29,091 nucleotides of DNA from Fundicoccus sp052116145 (GTDB lineage Bacteria; Bacillota; Bacilli; Lactobacillales; Aerococcaceae): contig NZ_JBQKLQ010000013.1 of assembly GCF_052116145.1 (NCBI RefSeq), positions 1-29,091 on the forward strand. Direction: 5' to 3'. Under the pieces are notes generated by a model that saw only the letters and a list, made by a program, of their open reading frames with translations, searched no databases and had not been told where the DNA came from. Shown piece after piece: positions 1 through 9,147 of the stretch. The position numbers and the translations under genes were made by a program. Within the stretch, counting starts at the first letter, position 1; every line of letters starts with the position of its first letter.

Positions 1-120
1 AAATTTATTCGGTTGTGTTTATCAGCCGTAGCCAATAAACTCTTACACATCTTGGTGTTTATCTTTGTTTAGTTTTCAATGAGCTTTGTGTCACTTTGGA
101 AACGCTTCGTTCCTTACCGC
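1..120 (-). promoter_or_regulatory. rRNA operon leader with boxA-like antitermination site
   Basis: On the minus strand, positions 79-63 read TGAAAACTAAACAAAG, which matches the boxA-type sequence found in leaders and spacers of Firmicute rRNA operons. It is followed by about 60 bases running to the window edge. Three strong promoters lie just upstream on the same strand. The inference is that a 16S gene begins just beyond position 1. No mature rRNA is visible in the window. Confidence 0.6.
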
Positions 121-132
121 GACAACTTCTAT

Positions 133-162
133 ATCATAACACGAGTTACTTCTTGGTGTCAA
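133..162 (-). promoter_or_regulatory. rRNA operon promoter, proximal
   Basis: The minus strand has TTGACA (162-157) and TATGAT (138-133) with an 18-base spacer, just upstream of the boxA-like leader. It is the closest of three similar promoters. Confidence 0.7.
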
Positions 163-238
163 GAATACTTTTACTTTTTCTTTAACTTAATTTTTCACTC
201 GCTCGCTTGTTTGTAGTTCTCACAACAACAAGGTCTTT

Positions 239-268
239 ATAATAACATGTCGTTTAAGTTAATGTCAA
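239..268 (-). promoter_or_regulatory. rRNA operon promoter, middle
   Basis: The minus strand has a perfect TTGACA (268-263) and TATTAT (244-239) with an 18-base spacer. It shares the ATGT-TAT context around the -10 box with the distal promoter at 363-392. Confidence 0.7.
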
Positions 269-362
269 GAACTTTTCAAAGAAAGTTTTCAACTTTTAAA
301 CTGACACTTCCGACTTAACTTTCGCTTTCGGAGTTGTTTATCGCCTCGTGACGACAAGAAAT

Positions 363-392
363 AATATAACATGGAAGCAATCATTCTGTCAA
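363..392 (-). promoter_or_regulatory. rRNA operon promoter, distal
   Basis: The minus strand has TTGACA (392-387) and TATATT (368-363) with an 18-base spacer. AT-rich sequence upstream (393-480) could act as an UP element. Together the three promoters form the tandem arrangement typical of rRNA operons. Confidence 0.65.
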
Positions 393-399
393 ACCTTTT

Positions 400-2190
400 T
401 TAAGCTTTTCTTAATATTTTTATTCAGTTTAATTAACAAACTTATACTGACGCAGTTTTCATCTTAAATTTTATTGTCTTATTTTCCCTTTTTAATCTGA
501 CATAATGCGGCACTTCGATTGGATAAATTTAAATCACTTCAAATTCGCCAGTAAAAAACTTAAATTATTCTTTTTAGAAACGATTTTATATTTAACATTG
601 TTGATTTTTTCGAATAAGTTGACCTGCTCTATTCATTTTACCTATACTTACGATAAAAAAATTTTATCATCGATTATTTTTCAAAAACTTTAACACTTAT
701 GTTTTACATGCTGGGCCAACTATACTTAAATTCCATCTTTAAATAATTTTATTTACAAAGTCTTTTGTTGTCTTGTGTGGAAACCTTATATATTTTAAAC
801 AACGTTTTTTTAAATCCTAACTCTGCGCTCATATATAATTCTGTTTACATTGGATTCTCTTTCATTTAAAAATAAGTTAAAGACTGATAAAGTCTCCCGT
901 GGTTCTAAATCACGAGATTTTGTTTCACAGTTATTCATTTACCATACAATATCGCTTTTATTTATTTGCAACTATTATAAACTCCACTTAATTAATTATA
1001 CATAAAGGCTAGCTTAATACCGTTGACTTAAATATACTATTCCTTTTTATGTTTAGTTTCACTCAGTACTTTTGCCTATATCATTGTGGATAAATCTTGA
1101 ATTGTTTATTATCCACACTTATCTCACTCGTGTTAGACTTTCAACACAATCGTCAATGACTTTTTCTCTATAGATAACATATCTACTTTGTCTAATGTAA
1201 ATTAGTTATATAAAATTTAACGTTGAGTTAGTGAGGAATTCGACGTGGATGGTTTGCTATGTGAACACTCTAATATAATCTTTCGATGCAGTGAATAATA
1301 TAAGTCGGTTCGAAATTAACCATTTAAGCAAAGCGCCTATTAACTTAACCTCTTCTCCTAAGAGTCATGTCTAGAAACACATAATTTAATTATCATTTGG
1401 GACGAGTCTCAAAATCTAACGTCTTATGAATACACAGCAAAATTTTTTGGGTTATTCCATTGATAAAATTATCTTAGGGTTACATTAACCATTGTCTGAT
1501 TTGTTACGTTCAAAAAACAATGCCATTATTTGCGATCCACACAATATAGAAATTCGTAAACTATACAACAATTTTTATAGTTTAGATTTTAGAATAGATA
1601 TATTTACTTTTTTCTAATTTATTTTATATCGTCTTGGTAACAATCAGTACTTTTACACTTTTCTTATAGTCATTCATTTCTGCAAAATAACTTTGTCCTT
1701 ATACGCTGGATTCAAAGAGCCGCACGTTATCAATTTAACGCATTGAGTTGGGAAAATTTCCCCTTATTGTTTGAACAGTTTAATACTCCCATCAAGATAG
1801 ATAAAGTGTCATGTATAAATTTAGACGACTGACGACATGAACTAATATATTATATTTTTCATTTGAACATTTATAATCACAATCTACTTTTAGTATTTCA
1901 CCTACCTAAAACTCAAATTTTCATTAAAACTTTTGTTTTTATCCTTTAATATAAAGTCGATTCCCTTGATATATATATATTTATCATTAGTGGTTAATTT
2001 AAAATACGCAGTGTCTTCCATTCTAAACAGTATGACACTAAAAGTGTTTTATCCATTTTAGACTGATTAAAAGAAAATACGCTCATTAAACAAATTGTCT
2101 TGTAATGGATATATTCGTTATAACCCATTATTGTTGAGTTTGATAGTCTCTTGAAATAATAATTCCCTCTACAATAAGCCCACTTTTAAT
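400..2190. other. AT-rich stretch without convincing genes
   Basis: No frame gives a recognisable protein. The only open frame above 60 codons (505-693, plus) has low-complexity, AT-driven composition and no ribosome binding site. Visible features are two perfect DnaA boxes at 1085-1117. Near 1715-1735 the minus strand has a GGCTCTTTG sequence resembling ISL3-family inverted-repeat ends, but no transposase remains beside it. The stretch looks like eroded intergenic DNA upstream of the rRNA operon. Confidence 0.5.
1085..1117. promoter_or_regulatory. Pair of inverted DnaA boxes
   Basis: TGTGGATAA at 1085-1093 and TTATCCACA at 1109-1117 are both perfect matches to the DnaA 9-mer, in opposite orientation and 15 bases apart. 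Only weaker 7-of-9 matches were seen nearby (for example TTATCCATT near 2048), and dnaA/dnaN are not in view. This is therefore a DnaA binding site of unknown role rather than a proven origin. Confidence 0.5.
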
Positions 2191-2215
2191 AAAGTTCTAT
2201 CGACGAACACTCCTA

Positions 2216-2632
2216 TGGTTGTTGTGAAACACAAGCAAAAGCACCTCCAACAAATGCGCCAGCAAACCTATACTGCTTTCCAAAGGTTAACTGCTCTTTT
2301 AATTCCAAACTTAGTAAGTAATCTAAAACTAACTGCTTGATCGATTTTCGTCAACACTTTTCCTGGAACCATTTTTACTCAAGCAAACATCATTTTGTTT
2401 CCAATAACAATTCCAGATTTCTTCACAATATTTGAAACTGAAGCTCCAGCTAAAGTTGTATACACAAATGTCTGTACTTGATCACCTTTTAATTTATAAC
2501 TCATGATTACTGCAATCATTCTCATTTGAAATAATATTACATTTGTGAAATTTGTTGGTAATACAACTGGCAAAGTAATCAGACCTCCATTCCCTTTATC
2601 AAATCCCAATGTCGTTGCTTTTGTGCTCCAAA
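2216..2632 (-). pseudogene. EcsC-family protein relic
   Basis: The minus-strand frames read GGLITLPVVLPTNFTNVILF and then VQTFVYTTLAGASVSNIVKK, which align closely with residues of the intact EcsC-family protein at 14211-15017. After a stop near 2379 the homology continues through LTKFGIKRAVNLWKAV, and then shifts frame to AGAFVGGAFA. The N-terminal half is missing because the homology stops abruptly where IS21-type sequence starts, near 2635. The relic is therefore truncated, has at least one stop and one frameshift, and lies outside the integrated element, unlike its intact paralogue. Confidence 0.8.
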
Positions 2633-2637
2633 GAAAA

Positions 2638-3480
2638 AATCTAAAATGTGAGAAATATATCAAGCAGACTTTTGCAGATAGTCGCATTTATGTCATCCTT
2701 GATAATTTGCTTGACTATCTTTTAGCGCGGTTAGAACGAAAAGGGAACCGTTGGGTTCATGAAGGCACTAAAAATAGACCCGAAAAAGTATATTCTCTTG
2801 AAAACCAACACTTAATTCCAGCCTTCTCCTTGCCTTCTTTCGAAAGCACTTACACTGCAAGCATATCAAGATTTAGCCACAAGGACAATACGGTGGTCTA
2901 TCAAAACAATCGTTATTCTCTTCCTTTAGCGAGTTACCAGGCCTGGCCAAATAAGCGTGTATTGATTGACATTTCTGAAAATGAATGACATTTAATTCAT
3001 CCTCAAACCCTTGAAGGCATTGCTTCCCATTCCGTGTGTTATGTTAAGAGACAAGCTAATCAGAAATCAGCCATAAACGTGACCGTTCTTAACAGATTAA
3101 AGGATTGAAGCAACAGGTCTATCAGGCTTTCACTGCAGATGAAATCACTCAAACCTTTATGATCCAGCTCTTAACGAAATACCAACGGTATCGGCGAGAC
3201 AAATTTCAGATTATTCATGTGCTTTACTCGAATCAAATCACCCACTGACGCTCAAGCCCATTCAGGGCTGTTATGAACGGAAGTTATGGAGTACCAATGA
3301 TATGAAAAACATGGCCAAGCACCTTGAACACCATAAGACTTTAACGCAACAGACCAATGTGGCCAAGATGAACAGAAGCCATGGCCTTCTAGATCACACT
3401 ATGACGTCACCGTCCGTTCGACGGAAACCTATACTGCGATTTTAGAAGCGGGAGAAGAAGCATAAGTCAATCGGTTGAAG
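2638..3480 (+). pseudogene. istA: IS21 transposase IstA, C-terminal remnant
   Basis: The frame from about 2638 to 2985 encodes a segment with KYIKQTFADSR, then LARLERKGNRWVHEGTKNRP and YSLENQHLIP. This matches the region of IstA transposases after the catalytic core (the W/LxRxGNxxVHGTTKxRP block). A TGA at 2986 interrupts it, and recognisable IstA C-terminal sequence continues in shifted frames, for example LKQQVYQAFTADEI near 3105 and YERKLWSTNDMKNMAKHLE near 3275. The catalytic DDE region is absent, so no transposition activity is expected. Confidence 0.75.
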
Positions 3481-3489
3481 TAATTTAAG

Positions 3490-4181
3490 CCTCATTAAAC
3501 AACTGCGTTTAGCAGAAATGTCACAGCTTTGACCGCAACAATTGCGGCAAGCTGAGACATATTCTTGGACCCATATGAAATTATTAATGGAAATAAAGTA
3601 TTTTGAATGGAAACAACGTGAAGCTAAAGGGATTCAACGGCGATTAAAACGGGCTCATTATCTTTACCGTAACCCCTTATCCAGCTTTGATGTGTCCTCT
3701 TTCCCAGCGCCAACTAAACCAACTTGCGACATTAAATTTGGTTAATTTAATCTTACTGGATCCACCCAGAGTCGGTAAACCAGCCTTGAGTGTGTGGCTG
3801 GGCTTGGAGGCCATTCAACGCGCTTATCAATTTTTTACATTACCATGGACGAGCTGACGTCTGTATTAGAAACAGAGTTATGTACACGACAGTCACAAAT
3901 CCATTTAAAACGCGTTCGAAGTGTGGGTTTAGACATTATCAATCATTTAATGTGCTTAGCGATGGATTTCTATAAAGCCAAGCTTTTTTCAACTTAATAA
4001 TCATTTCTATGAACAACCTTCGGTTATTTTAACGTTCAATAAAGCTCCCGACCAATTGAATGAGCTAATGGGCGGTTAAAGCATTATCCCAGCGATTTTA
4101 GACCGTTTATTACTCCGTGTAGAAGTCATTCAAATGGACGCTGATAGCTATCTCATGAAAAATAAACACAAAAATATTTAA
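3490..4181 (+). pseudogene. istB: IS21 helper ATPase IstB, frameshifted remnant
   Basis: The open frame at 3542-3745 encodes an IstB N-terminus (MKLLMEIKYFEWKQREAKGI, then RRLKRAHYLYRN). The Walker-A region follows in other frames as LILLDPPRVGKPALSVWLGL, where the P-loop has degenerated (DPPRVGKPA in place of a GPPGxGKTH-type sequence). The C-terminus, with VILTFNKAPDQLNELMGG and AILDRLLLRVEVI, runs to a stop near 4181. At least three frame changes separate the parts. IstB normally assists IstA, and this copy cannot be functional. Confidence 0.8.
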
Positions 4182-4214
4182 CTAACAAAAGTGTAAAATT
4201 CTACTTAGCAAAAT

Positions 4215-4442
4215 CTAAAATTGTAATTGACGATTACATTTTTCTTTAACATCCTCTGTATGATAACTCTCTACTAATTTTGAATACAGTGGCTTATCTT
4301 TATTTTCTTCTAAACATGACATGGTAGAATCTAAAATAAACTTTTTATAATTATATCGATAGTAAAAATATATATCGTTTATTTTGTTTGGTTGTAAAGG
4401 AAGAATTAAATATGAAACAATGTCTTTATTTTCAATGGTCAT
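4215..4442 (-). CDS. Doubtful small ORF
   Basis: A 75-codon minus-strand frame of charged, aromatic-rich sequence. It has no clear ribosome binding site and overlaps the start of the plus-strand secreted-protein relic. I do not recognise it. It may be a chance frame or a fragment in this eroded flank. Confidence 0.15.
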   Translation of the reverse strand: MTIENKDIVSYLILPLQPNKINDIYFYYRYNYKKFILDSTMSCLEENKDKPLYSKLVESYHTEDVKEKCNRQLQF

Positions 4443-4756
4443 TCATATTGCCAATCTCTTATTATCCTCAAATAAATTTGTTTATGCTCAAGAGGGATCT
4501 CTAGTATCTGAAAGTAATTTAGAGAAGTATATAACATACAAAATGGAGATGAAGTATATGTTGTTGATGATACGGGGTCAAAGTACGTTTTTGACGCTGA
4601 GGACGCAGTATATATATTAGACGAAATAGAAATCTCAATGAAACAATCCCATATGCTACTGCTGAACCAGATTATAGTGAATGTGGAGGGACATCGGCTA
4701 CTGGCAGTAAAGCTGCTGTTTTGAGATATAGCGCAACTGGCCTGAAGCTATTATGA
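4412..4756 (+). pseudogene. Frameshifted secreted-protein gene
   Basis: A start at 4412 preceded by an AAGGAAG ribosome binding site begins with a short basic N-terminus. After a frame change the sequence reads ANLLLSSNKFVYAQE, which resembles the end of a signal peptide with an AQE cleavage site. Further frame changes near 4530 and 4630 link NGDEVYVVDDTGSKYVFDAE to SNETIPYATAEPDYSECGGT and a C-terminus ending at 4756. The joined frames look like one small exported protein that has been frameshifted. No family is recognised. It sits just outside the left attachment site, so it belonged to the chromosome downstream of tRNA-Leu. Confidence 0.45.
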
Positions 4757-4843
4757 TAGAAACCAATCAATAAAGGATAATAACCCTATTTATACTTTCT
4801 ATATCCATCAACTCTCAAAGTTTTACAGCCATAATAAAAGCAT

Positions 4844-4880
4844 AAAAAAAAGCAGTTTCTCATGTGGGTGAGAAACTGCT
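4844..4880 (-). terminator. Original tRNA-Leu terminator
   Basis: A perfect 12-bp stem (AGCAGTTTCTCA / TGAGAAACTGCT, 4851-4862 and 4869-4880) with a 6-base loop is followed on the minus strand by seven T residues (4850-4844). It lies directly after the displaced tRNA 3' end and so is the chromosomal terminator of the tRNA before integration. Confidence 0.85.
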
Positions 4881-4944
4881 AAGCTGATACCGATGGTCGG
4901 GGTCGAACCGACACGCCCGTGAGGGCACAGGATTTTGAGTCCAG
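4881..4944 (-). other. Left attachment site: displaced 3' part of tRNA-Leu
   Basis: This 64-bp block is identical to 28979-29042. It comprises the anticodon loop, variable arm, T arm and acceptor 3' strand of tRNA-Leu(CAA) but lacks the 5' part. The sequence from 4945 onward no longer matches a tRNA. It marks the left end of the integrated element, while the integrase gene lies beside the other copy. Confidence 0.9.
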
Positions 4945-5122
4945 TGACTCACTATTCTATTCGTTAGCATGGGTTAACAAAGACTAATTTATTAGGATAT
5001 TTTTAACCACGCATCATCAATCGTTGTTAAATCTCTTCCTATTATATGGCATAATTTATGGTACAAATTAAACGCGTGAGAGGAATAAATAAATATATTT
5101 TATAAAGAACTATTATGCAAAA

Positions 5123-5170
5123 AGTCTGTAACATTCAATCTGTAAATTATTAGATTGAATGTTACAGACT
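5123..5170 (-). terminator. Terminator of the restriction-modification operon
   Basis: A perfect 19-bp stem (5123-5141 and 5152-5170) with a 10-base loop lies just beyond the last methyltransferase gene. The minus strand continues with TTTTTGC, and the plus strand with ATTTTTG, so it could work in both directions. It separates the operon from the attachment site. Confidence 0.8.
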
Positions 5171-5243
5171 ATTTTTGATCATTAAAAAAATATAATCGGA
5201 AAAGAATAATATATAATAGCATAAATTACTTAATAGACCTACA

Positions 5244-6551
5244 TTAACAATTTTTTTTTCTAAAAATCAGCATATGATCTTCTTTAATCTTTCCACCTCT
5301 ATTTTTTCTATCAAATCCCATATAATGATTTTTGATAATATAACTCCATCTATTTTCCAAAACTAAATCATACCGATCTGCCAACTCGATTAATATGCTG
5401 GCTGTATTAACATTTACATTACTAACCATACTGTTTCCGACTGCCATAACATAAACTGAATCTTTTTTAAGGACCTTAGATGATGCTTCAAAGTGCGTAT
5501 TCATAAACTTAAAATATTCCAAAACAATGTAAGCATGTTTTTCACCATTCTTTTCATCTTTCAGTATGTCATTAATGCATTCATTCAAGAGATCAATTGT
5601 TATAAACAAACTTTGTTTTGAGATGTCCTTATACTCTACTTTCCTTACTAGTGTAGTTCCAGCGTAAAGTTTTCTCTTTATATTTTGTTTTACTTGAGTA
5701 TCCATTTCAAATAAATCTCCTACCCAAAAAAGTTCAACCATTTGGTTATAAACGTAGTCTATGGACTTAATATATGGTGGTGAAGTCACTATTAAATCTA
5801 CTTGGTTTGGTATGATTGTTGAAAAATCTGGACTTCCATCAGATTTAAAGATTTTCACCTCATAATTTTCACTACTTGTTTTCTCTAGCAATCTAAAACC
5901 TTCAAAGTAGAGTCCTAATTGTTTAGCAAATAAAGAGAATACTTCTGCAGGTTTCTTTATTTTTGTTCCTGAGACATAAGTTTTTTGAGACTGATTATCT
6001 GCATTTGATACTCTCCTAATTATACTAGAAAAAGCAATTATGAAAGCGTCATAATAATCTTCTATTTCTGAGTACATTGAAAATTCGTTTGGTATTAAAT
6101 CAATCAGTGTTCTGATTATTCGAAGTTTATGTATTGCATCATCAGTAAACCAGTGATTTAGATTATTAGTTTTTGGATAAAATTTAGGAATGCAATTATC
6201 TTTTTTTGACAAGATCCAATCACTTATATCTAAGAAAACTTCAGATTCTAAAGGTGTAGACTTTACTTTGGAAATTAAGCAAGATAATGGATCAATATCT
6301 ATACCGTATCCATTATGATTTTGTATTAATGTTTGTACCAAACTAGTACCACTTCCTGAAAATGGATCAAGTACAAATTTACCGCTGCCATTTAAATAAG
6401 TTCTAATAGCCCATTCTGGAATTTGCGGAATGAACTTTCCAGGATACTTATGAAAGCCATGTGTAAGAGATGTGACATTTTTGGTATTAATACTGACTAC
6501 AGAATCAAATGGTATATTATTTGGTAATTCTTCAAAATTTAAAACTGTCAT
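5244..6551 (-). CDS. DNA methyltransferase, second of restriction-modification operon
   Basis: A 435-residue amino-methyltransferase that would transfer a methyl group from S-adenosylmethionine to adenine N6 or cytosine N4 in the system's recognition site. The SAM-binding motif DPFSGSGTS is at residues 62-70, preceded by HKYPGKFIPQIPEWAI (34-49), and the catalytic motif TSPPY is at 256-260. Motif I therefore comes before motif IV. The (S/T)PPY form is common among N4-cytosine enzymes, but the target base cannot be settled from sequence. The ATG follows an AGAGGTAAC site and lies 2 bases after the stop of the upstream methyltransferase, so translation is probably coupled. It protects host DNA from the HNH nuclease of the same operon. 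The long spacer between motifs (about 70-255) probably holds the target-recognition region. Confidence 0.85.
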   Translation of the reverse strand: MTVLNFEELPNNIPFDSVVSINTKNVTSLTHGFHKYPGKFIPQIPEWAIRTYLNGSGKFVLDPFSGSGTSLVQTLIQNHNGYGIDIDPLSCLISKVKSTPLESEVFLDISDWILSKKDNCIPKFYPKTNNLNHWFTDDAIHKLRIIRTLIDLIPNEFSMYSEIEDYYDAFIIAFSSIIRRVSNADNQSQKTYVSGTKIKKPAEVFSLFAKQLGLYFEGFRLLEKTSSENYEVKIFKSDGSPDFSTIIPNQVDLIVTSPPYIKSIDYVYNQMVELFWVGDLFEMDTQVKQNIKRKLYAGTTLVRKVEYKDISKQSLFITIDLLNECINDILKDEKNGEKHAYIVLEYFKFMNTHFEASSKVLKKDSVYVMAVGNSMVSNVNVNTASILIELADRYDLVLENRWSYIIKNHYMGFDRKNRGGKIKEDHMLIFRKKNC

Positions 6552-6553
6552 TG

Positions 6554-7879
6554 TTACCTCTTTCTTAAAATTACTATTGATTCTCGCATAAAATCCATCA
6601 CATCTATCAAATGTTTTCTTTGTTGCGAACTGGATGTTAAATGTCTTGTGATTATGATTTCTTCTACAACAAACCCTATTTTCTCTCCAATTTCCGCTAT
6701 TAATAAGTCTGAAGGAACTACTACTCCATTATAAGCAGAATTTCCGACTACTATTGCTACTCTTCCACCACTTTTTGTTTTAATAAATAAATTATTTAGT
6801 AATATTTCCATATCATCAAAATACCCAAGGACAACATCAGGTATTCTCTTACTCCACAACTTCTTTTGAGATATTAAATTAATTAAAAAGTTCACTGAAT
6901 CGTTATTATAGTGTAATGATTTAGAATTAACAGCGCTAGGATTGGATCTCATACCAGTTCTTTTTAATATCCTTAATTCTTCTTGACTTTCGACAAAATC
7001 TCCCAACCATAATTCCATCTTATGTATTTCAAAATAATCGAAAAAATTTGCATAAGGTGGAGAAAAAACAGTTAGTTCAATCTCAGCTGGAATCTCTGTT
7101 ACTTTATCAATTGATGATCCTAAGATAATCGTTGGTTCTGGAGCTTTTATTTTATATAAAAGCAAGTCTTCTAATATCATACTTAAGTTAACCAATATTT
7201 TTTCTTTAACAAATTCAAACTTATCAGTCGGAAAGTTTGCTTCTTCCCATTCTTCTATTGGAATTGTTGTGTATGTATTCTTTTGTCTTTTTCTATTTTT
7301 GTATTTAAGTCCATTCCCTTCTTTTTTTACATTTGAGACCAGTTCAATAACTGACAGCCAAGATAAAAATAAAAGATCTCTAACCTTTGATTCTTTAATC
7401 AAGTTTATTTCATCTTTTAATTGTAATAAAGCCTGCAATATATCTGAGTTAAAATACTTTTCTGCTAAAAGAAAAGTAGAATATCTAGTCTGTTTATCTC
7501 TTCTTAAATTTTCAAATGAATTCTTGTAACCTAAAGCACGATGAATTTCTGATTCTTCAAGTGTATAGTTTTCTACTTTTGCAACAAATACCGAAATTGG
7601 ATTAACATCAATTCCAAAAGTTTTTAAATTATTGTATCTTCCAGCTAGTATTGAAGAACCACTCCCCATAAATGGGTCCAATAAGTTCCCACTTATTGAA
7701 AATCTTTTTATAAGTTTGTCAACTAGCTCGTATGAATACCCTTCTCGATACGGATACCACCTTTGAAATGGTATATCAGAATTCTTTTGAAAGTTTACAA
7801 GACTTGAATATGTGTCGTCCTCAAAAACATTGTACTTTTTTTGAAGTTCTATTAAAAACTCTTTGCCTTCATTCTCCAA
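6554..7879 (-). CDS. DNA methyltransferase, first of restriction-modification operon
   Basis: A 441-residue amino-methyltransferase distantly similar in plan to the next gene. The SAM motif DPFMGSGSS is at residues 68-76, preceded by RWYPYREGYSYELVDKLI, and the catalytic FSPPY is at 272-276. The start is a TTG at 7879 with an AGGAGAG site lying inside the last codons of the nuclease gene, 5 bases beyond that gene's stop. This indicates translational coupling. Two methyltransferases with one nuclease usually mean an asymmetric recognition site in which each enzyme methylates one strand. That reading is inference from known systems; the sequence shows only that both enzymes keep intact motifs. 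Confidence 0.85.
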   Translation of the reverse strand: MENEGKEFLIELQKKYNVFEDDTYSSLVNFQKNSDIPFQRWYPYREGYSYELVDKLIKRFSISGNLLDPFMGSGSSILAGRYNNLKTFGIDVNPISVFVAKVENYTLEESEIHRALGYKNSFENLRRDKQTRYSTFLLAEKYFNSDILQALLQLKDEINLIKESKVRDLLFLSWLSVIELVSNVKKEGNGLKYKNRKRQKNTYTTIPIEEWEEANFPTDKFEFVKEKILVNLSMILEDLLLYKIKAPEPTIILGSSIDKVTEIPAEIELTVFSPPYANFFDYFEIHKMELWLGDFVESQEELRILKRTGMRSNPSAVNSKSLHYNNDSVNFLINLISQKKLWSKRIPDVVLGYFDDMEILLNNLFIKTKSGGRVAIVVGNSAYNGVVVPSDLLIAEIGEKIGFVVEEIIITRHLTSSSQQRKHLIDVMDFMRESIVILRKR

Positions 7880-7884
7880 TTCTC

Positions 7885-9147
7885 TTACTCTCCTAAAAAT
7901 ATATTTTCCCTATGATAACTAACATATAGTTTATTAATGCTGTTACCTAATGTTGTCTGTATTTTTTTTCTTCCACTGTTAATTACTCTAATAACATTAG
8001 TCTGGTACAAATTATTAACTAAATCGGATGAATATATAAATTTTGAGGGAACAATTTCCCCTGTTTCATCAAAAGTAAATAACCCTGCATCAAACATTTT
8101 ATGGCAACTTAGACACATTGCTAATCCATTTTCCAAATCATCTCTATGTTTATTTAATATTAATTCATCATGTACACTAAAAGGCATGATATGAGCTGCC
8201 TCAATGAATAAGGTTCCTTCTGCATCACAATTCGGCAGTACACACTTATAATTATATATATTTTTTATTTCATTAGCCCATTTTGAATTTCTTTTCAATC
8301 TAACATATGAGTTAACTTCCAACTGCTCATTTGTTAGTGTTATGTTATAATTAGATATTGTCCTAACTGCTTCTAATAAGTCAATAGAACCATATTTCTT
8401 AAACTCAATAAGTAATGCTTCTCTGAAAGGCGATCCATACGCTAAGGGAAATTCTTTAATCTGGGTTGCTGATAATTTTGATGGCTTATACTGTACTATC
8501 GCTGACAACATTTCGGGGTACATTTTTGAAAATTTAAGTCCACCATCGTCATTTTTTATGAATAGACCCGACTGTATTAAATCAGTCACCCAATATGAGT
8601 AATTAAAACTTTTTTGTCTAGTCGTGTCGCCATCAATCAATTCCGATAATTGTGCTCTACTGAGTTCGTTTGAATTTTTTTTCATTTCGTTTATTAGAAA
8701 CTTAACTATTAATCTTTCTTCAACTGGCGTTTCATCAAATCCATGTCCATCTGGTATTAATGATGCTACAGAAATTGCGTTAGCTATTATTAGCCTATAA
8801 AGCAAGTTAGCGTCTTGGCCGCGTCCATTTTCAACAGCATCTATCCATAATAGCCCTAATTCAGTCCATTTTAAAGGTAAAAGTTTGCTGTCTTTTAAAA
8901 AACCTAATCTTATCCAGTTCCTAATTTTAGTTTGCATTGTTGATGGTCGAATTTCTTCTTCACCAACTTTTGCAGTAGCAGCAAATGCATATAGCCAGGC
9001 TCCATTCGCTCCCTTACGTCCTGCACCCCATCTTTTCTTTATGAATTCAGCTCTTTTACTCGATTCTACTAGCAATTGTATAGCTGCAAGTTCTGATAGT
9101 TGACTCCCAGTTCTTGAATGAAACCAATCTCCTCTTAATTTCCCCAA
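7885..9147 (-). CDS. HNH restriction endonuclease
   Basis: A 420-residue protein whose C-terminal third is an HNH nuclease: C302 and C306, then EAAHI around H319, then N340 and the CLSCHKMFD block (C345, C348, H349). The two cysteine pairs should bind a structural zinc, and H319, N340 and H349 fit the HNH core. The N-terminal 280 residues look largely helical and are not recognised; they probably recognise DNA. It is first in an operon with two methyltransferases, so the likely role is the cleaving component of a type II-like restriction system. The start is TTG at 9147 with an AGGAGAC ribosome site 6-7 bases upstream. No controller (C) protein gene is visible upstream. Confidence 0.8.
   Translation of the reverse strand: MGKLRGDWFHSRTGSQLSELAAIQLLVESSKRAEFIKKRWGAGRKGANGAWLYAFAATAKVGEEEIRPSTMQTKIRNWIRLGFLKDSKLLPLKWTELGLLWIDAVENGRGQDANLLYRLIIANAISVASLIPDGHGFDETPVEERLIVKFLINEMKKNSNELSRAQLSELIDGDTTRQKSFNYSYWVTDLIQSGLFIKNDDGGLKFSKMYPEMLSAIVQYKPSKLSATQIKEFPLAYGSPFREALLIEFKKYGSIDLLEAVRTISNYNITLTNEQLEVNSYVRLKRNSKWANEIKNIYNYKCVLPNCDAEGTLFIEAAHIMPFSVHDELILNKHRDDLENGLAMCLSCHKMFDAGLFTFDETGEIVPSKFIYSSDLVNNLYQTNVIRVINSGRKKIQTTLGNSINKLYVSYHRENIFLGE

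Larger units (their letters stand above)
2638..4181 (+). mobile_element. Decayed IS21-family insertion sequence (istA 3' part + istB)
   Basis: Plus-strand frames carry the C-terminal part of an IS21 transposase (IstA) followed by a broken IstB ATPase helper. The element has lost its 5' end, because istA begins mid-protein at the junction with the EcsC relic, and it holds several frameshifts and stops. No terminal inverted repeats could be identified with confidence. It is inactive. Confidence 0.8.

Noticed and set aside
505..693. 62-codon plus-strand frame in the left AT-rich region
   Set aside because: AT-driven residue use, no ribosome site, no recognisable motif.
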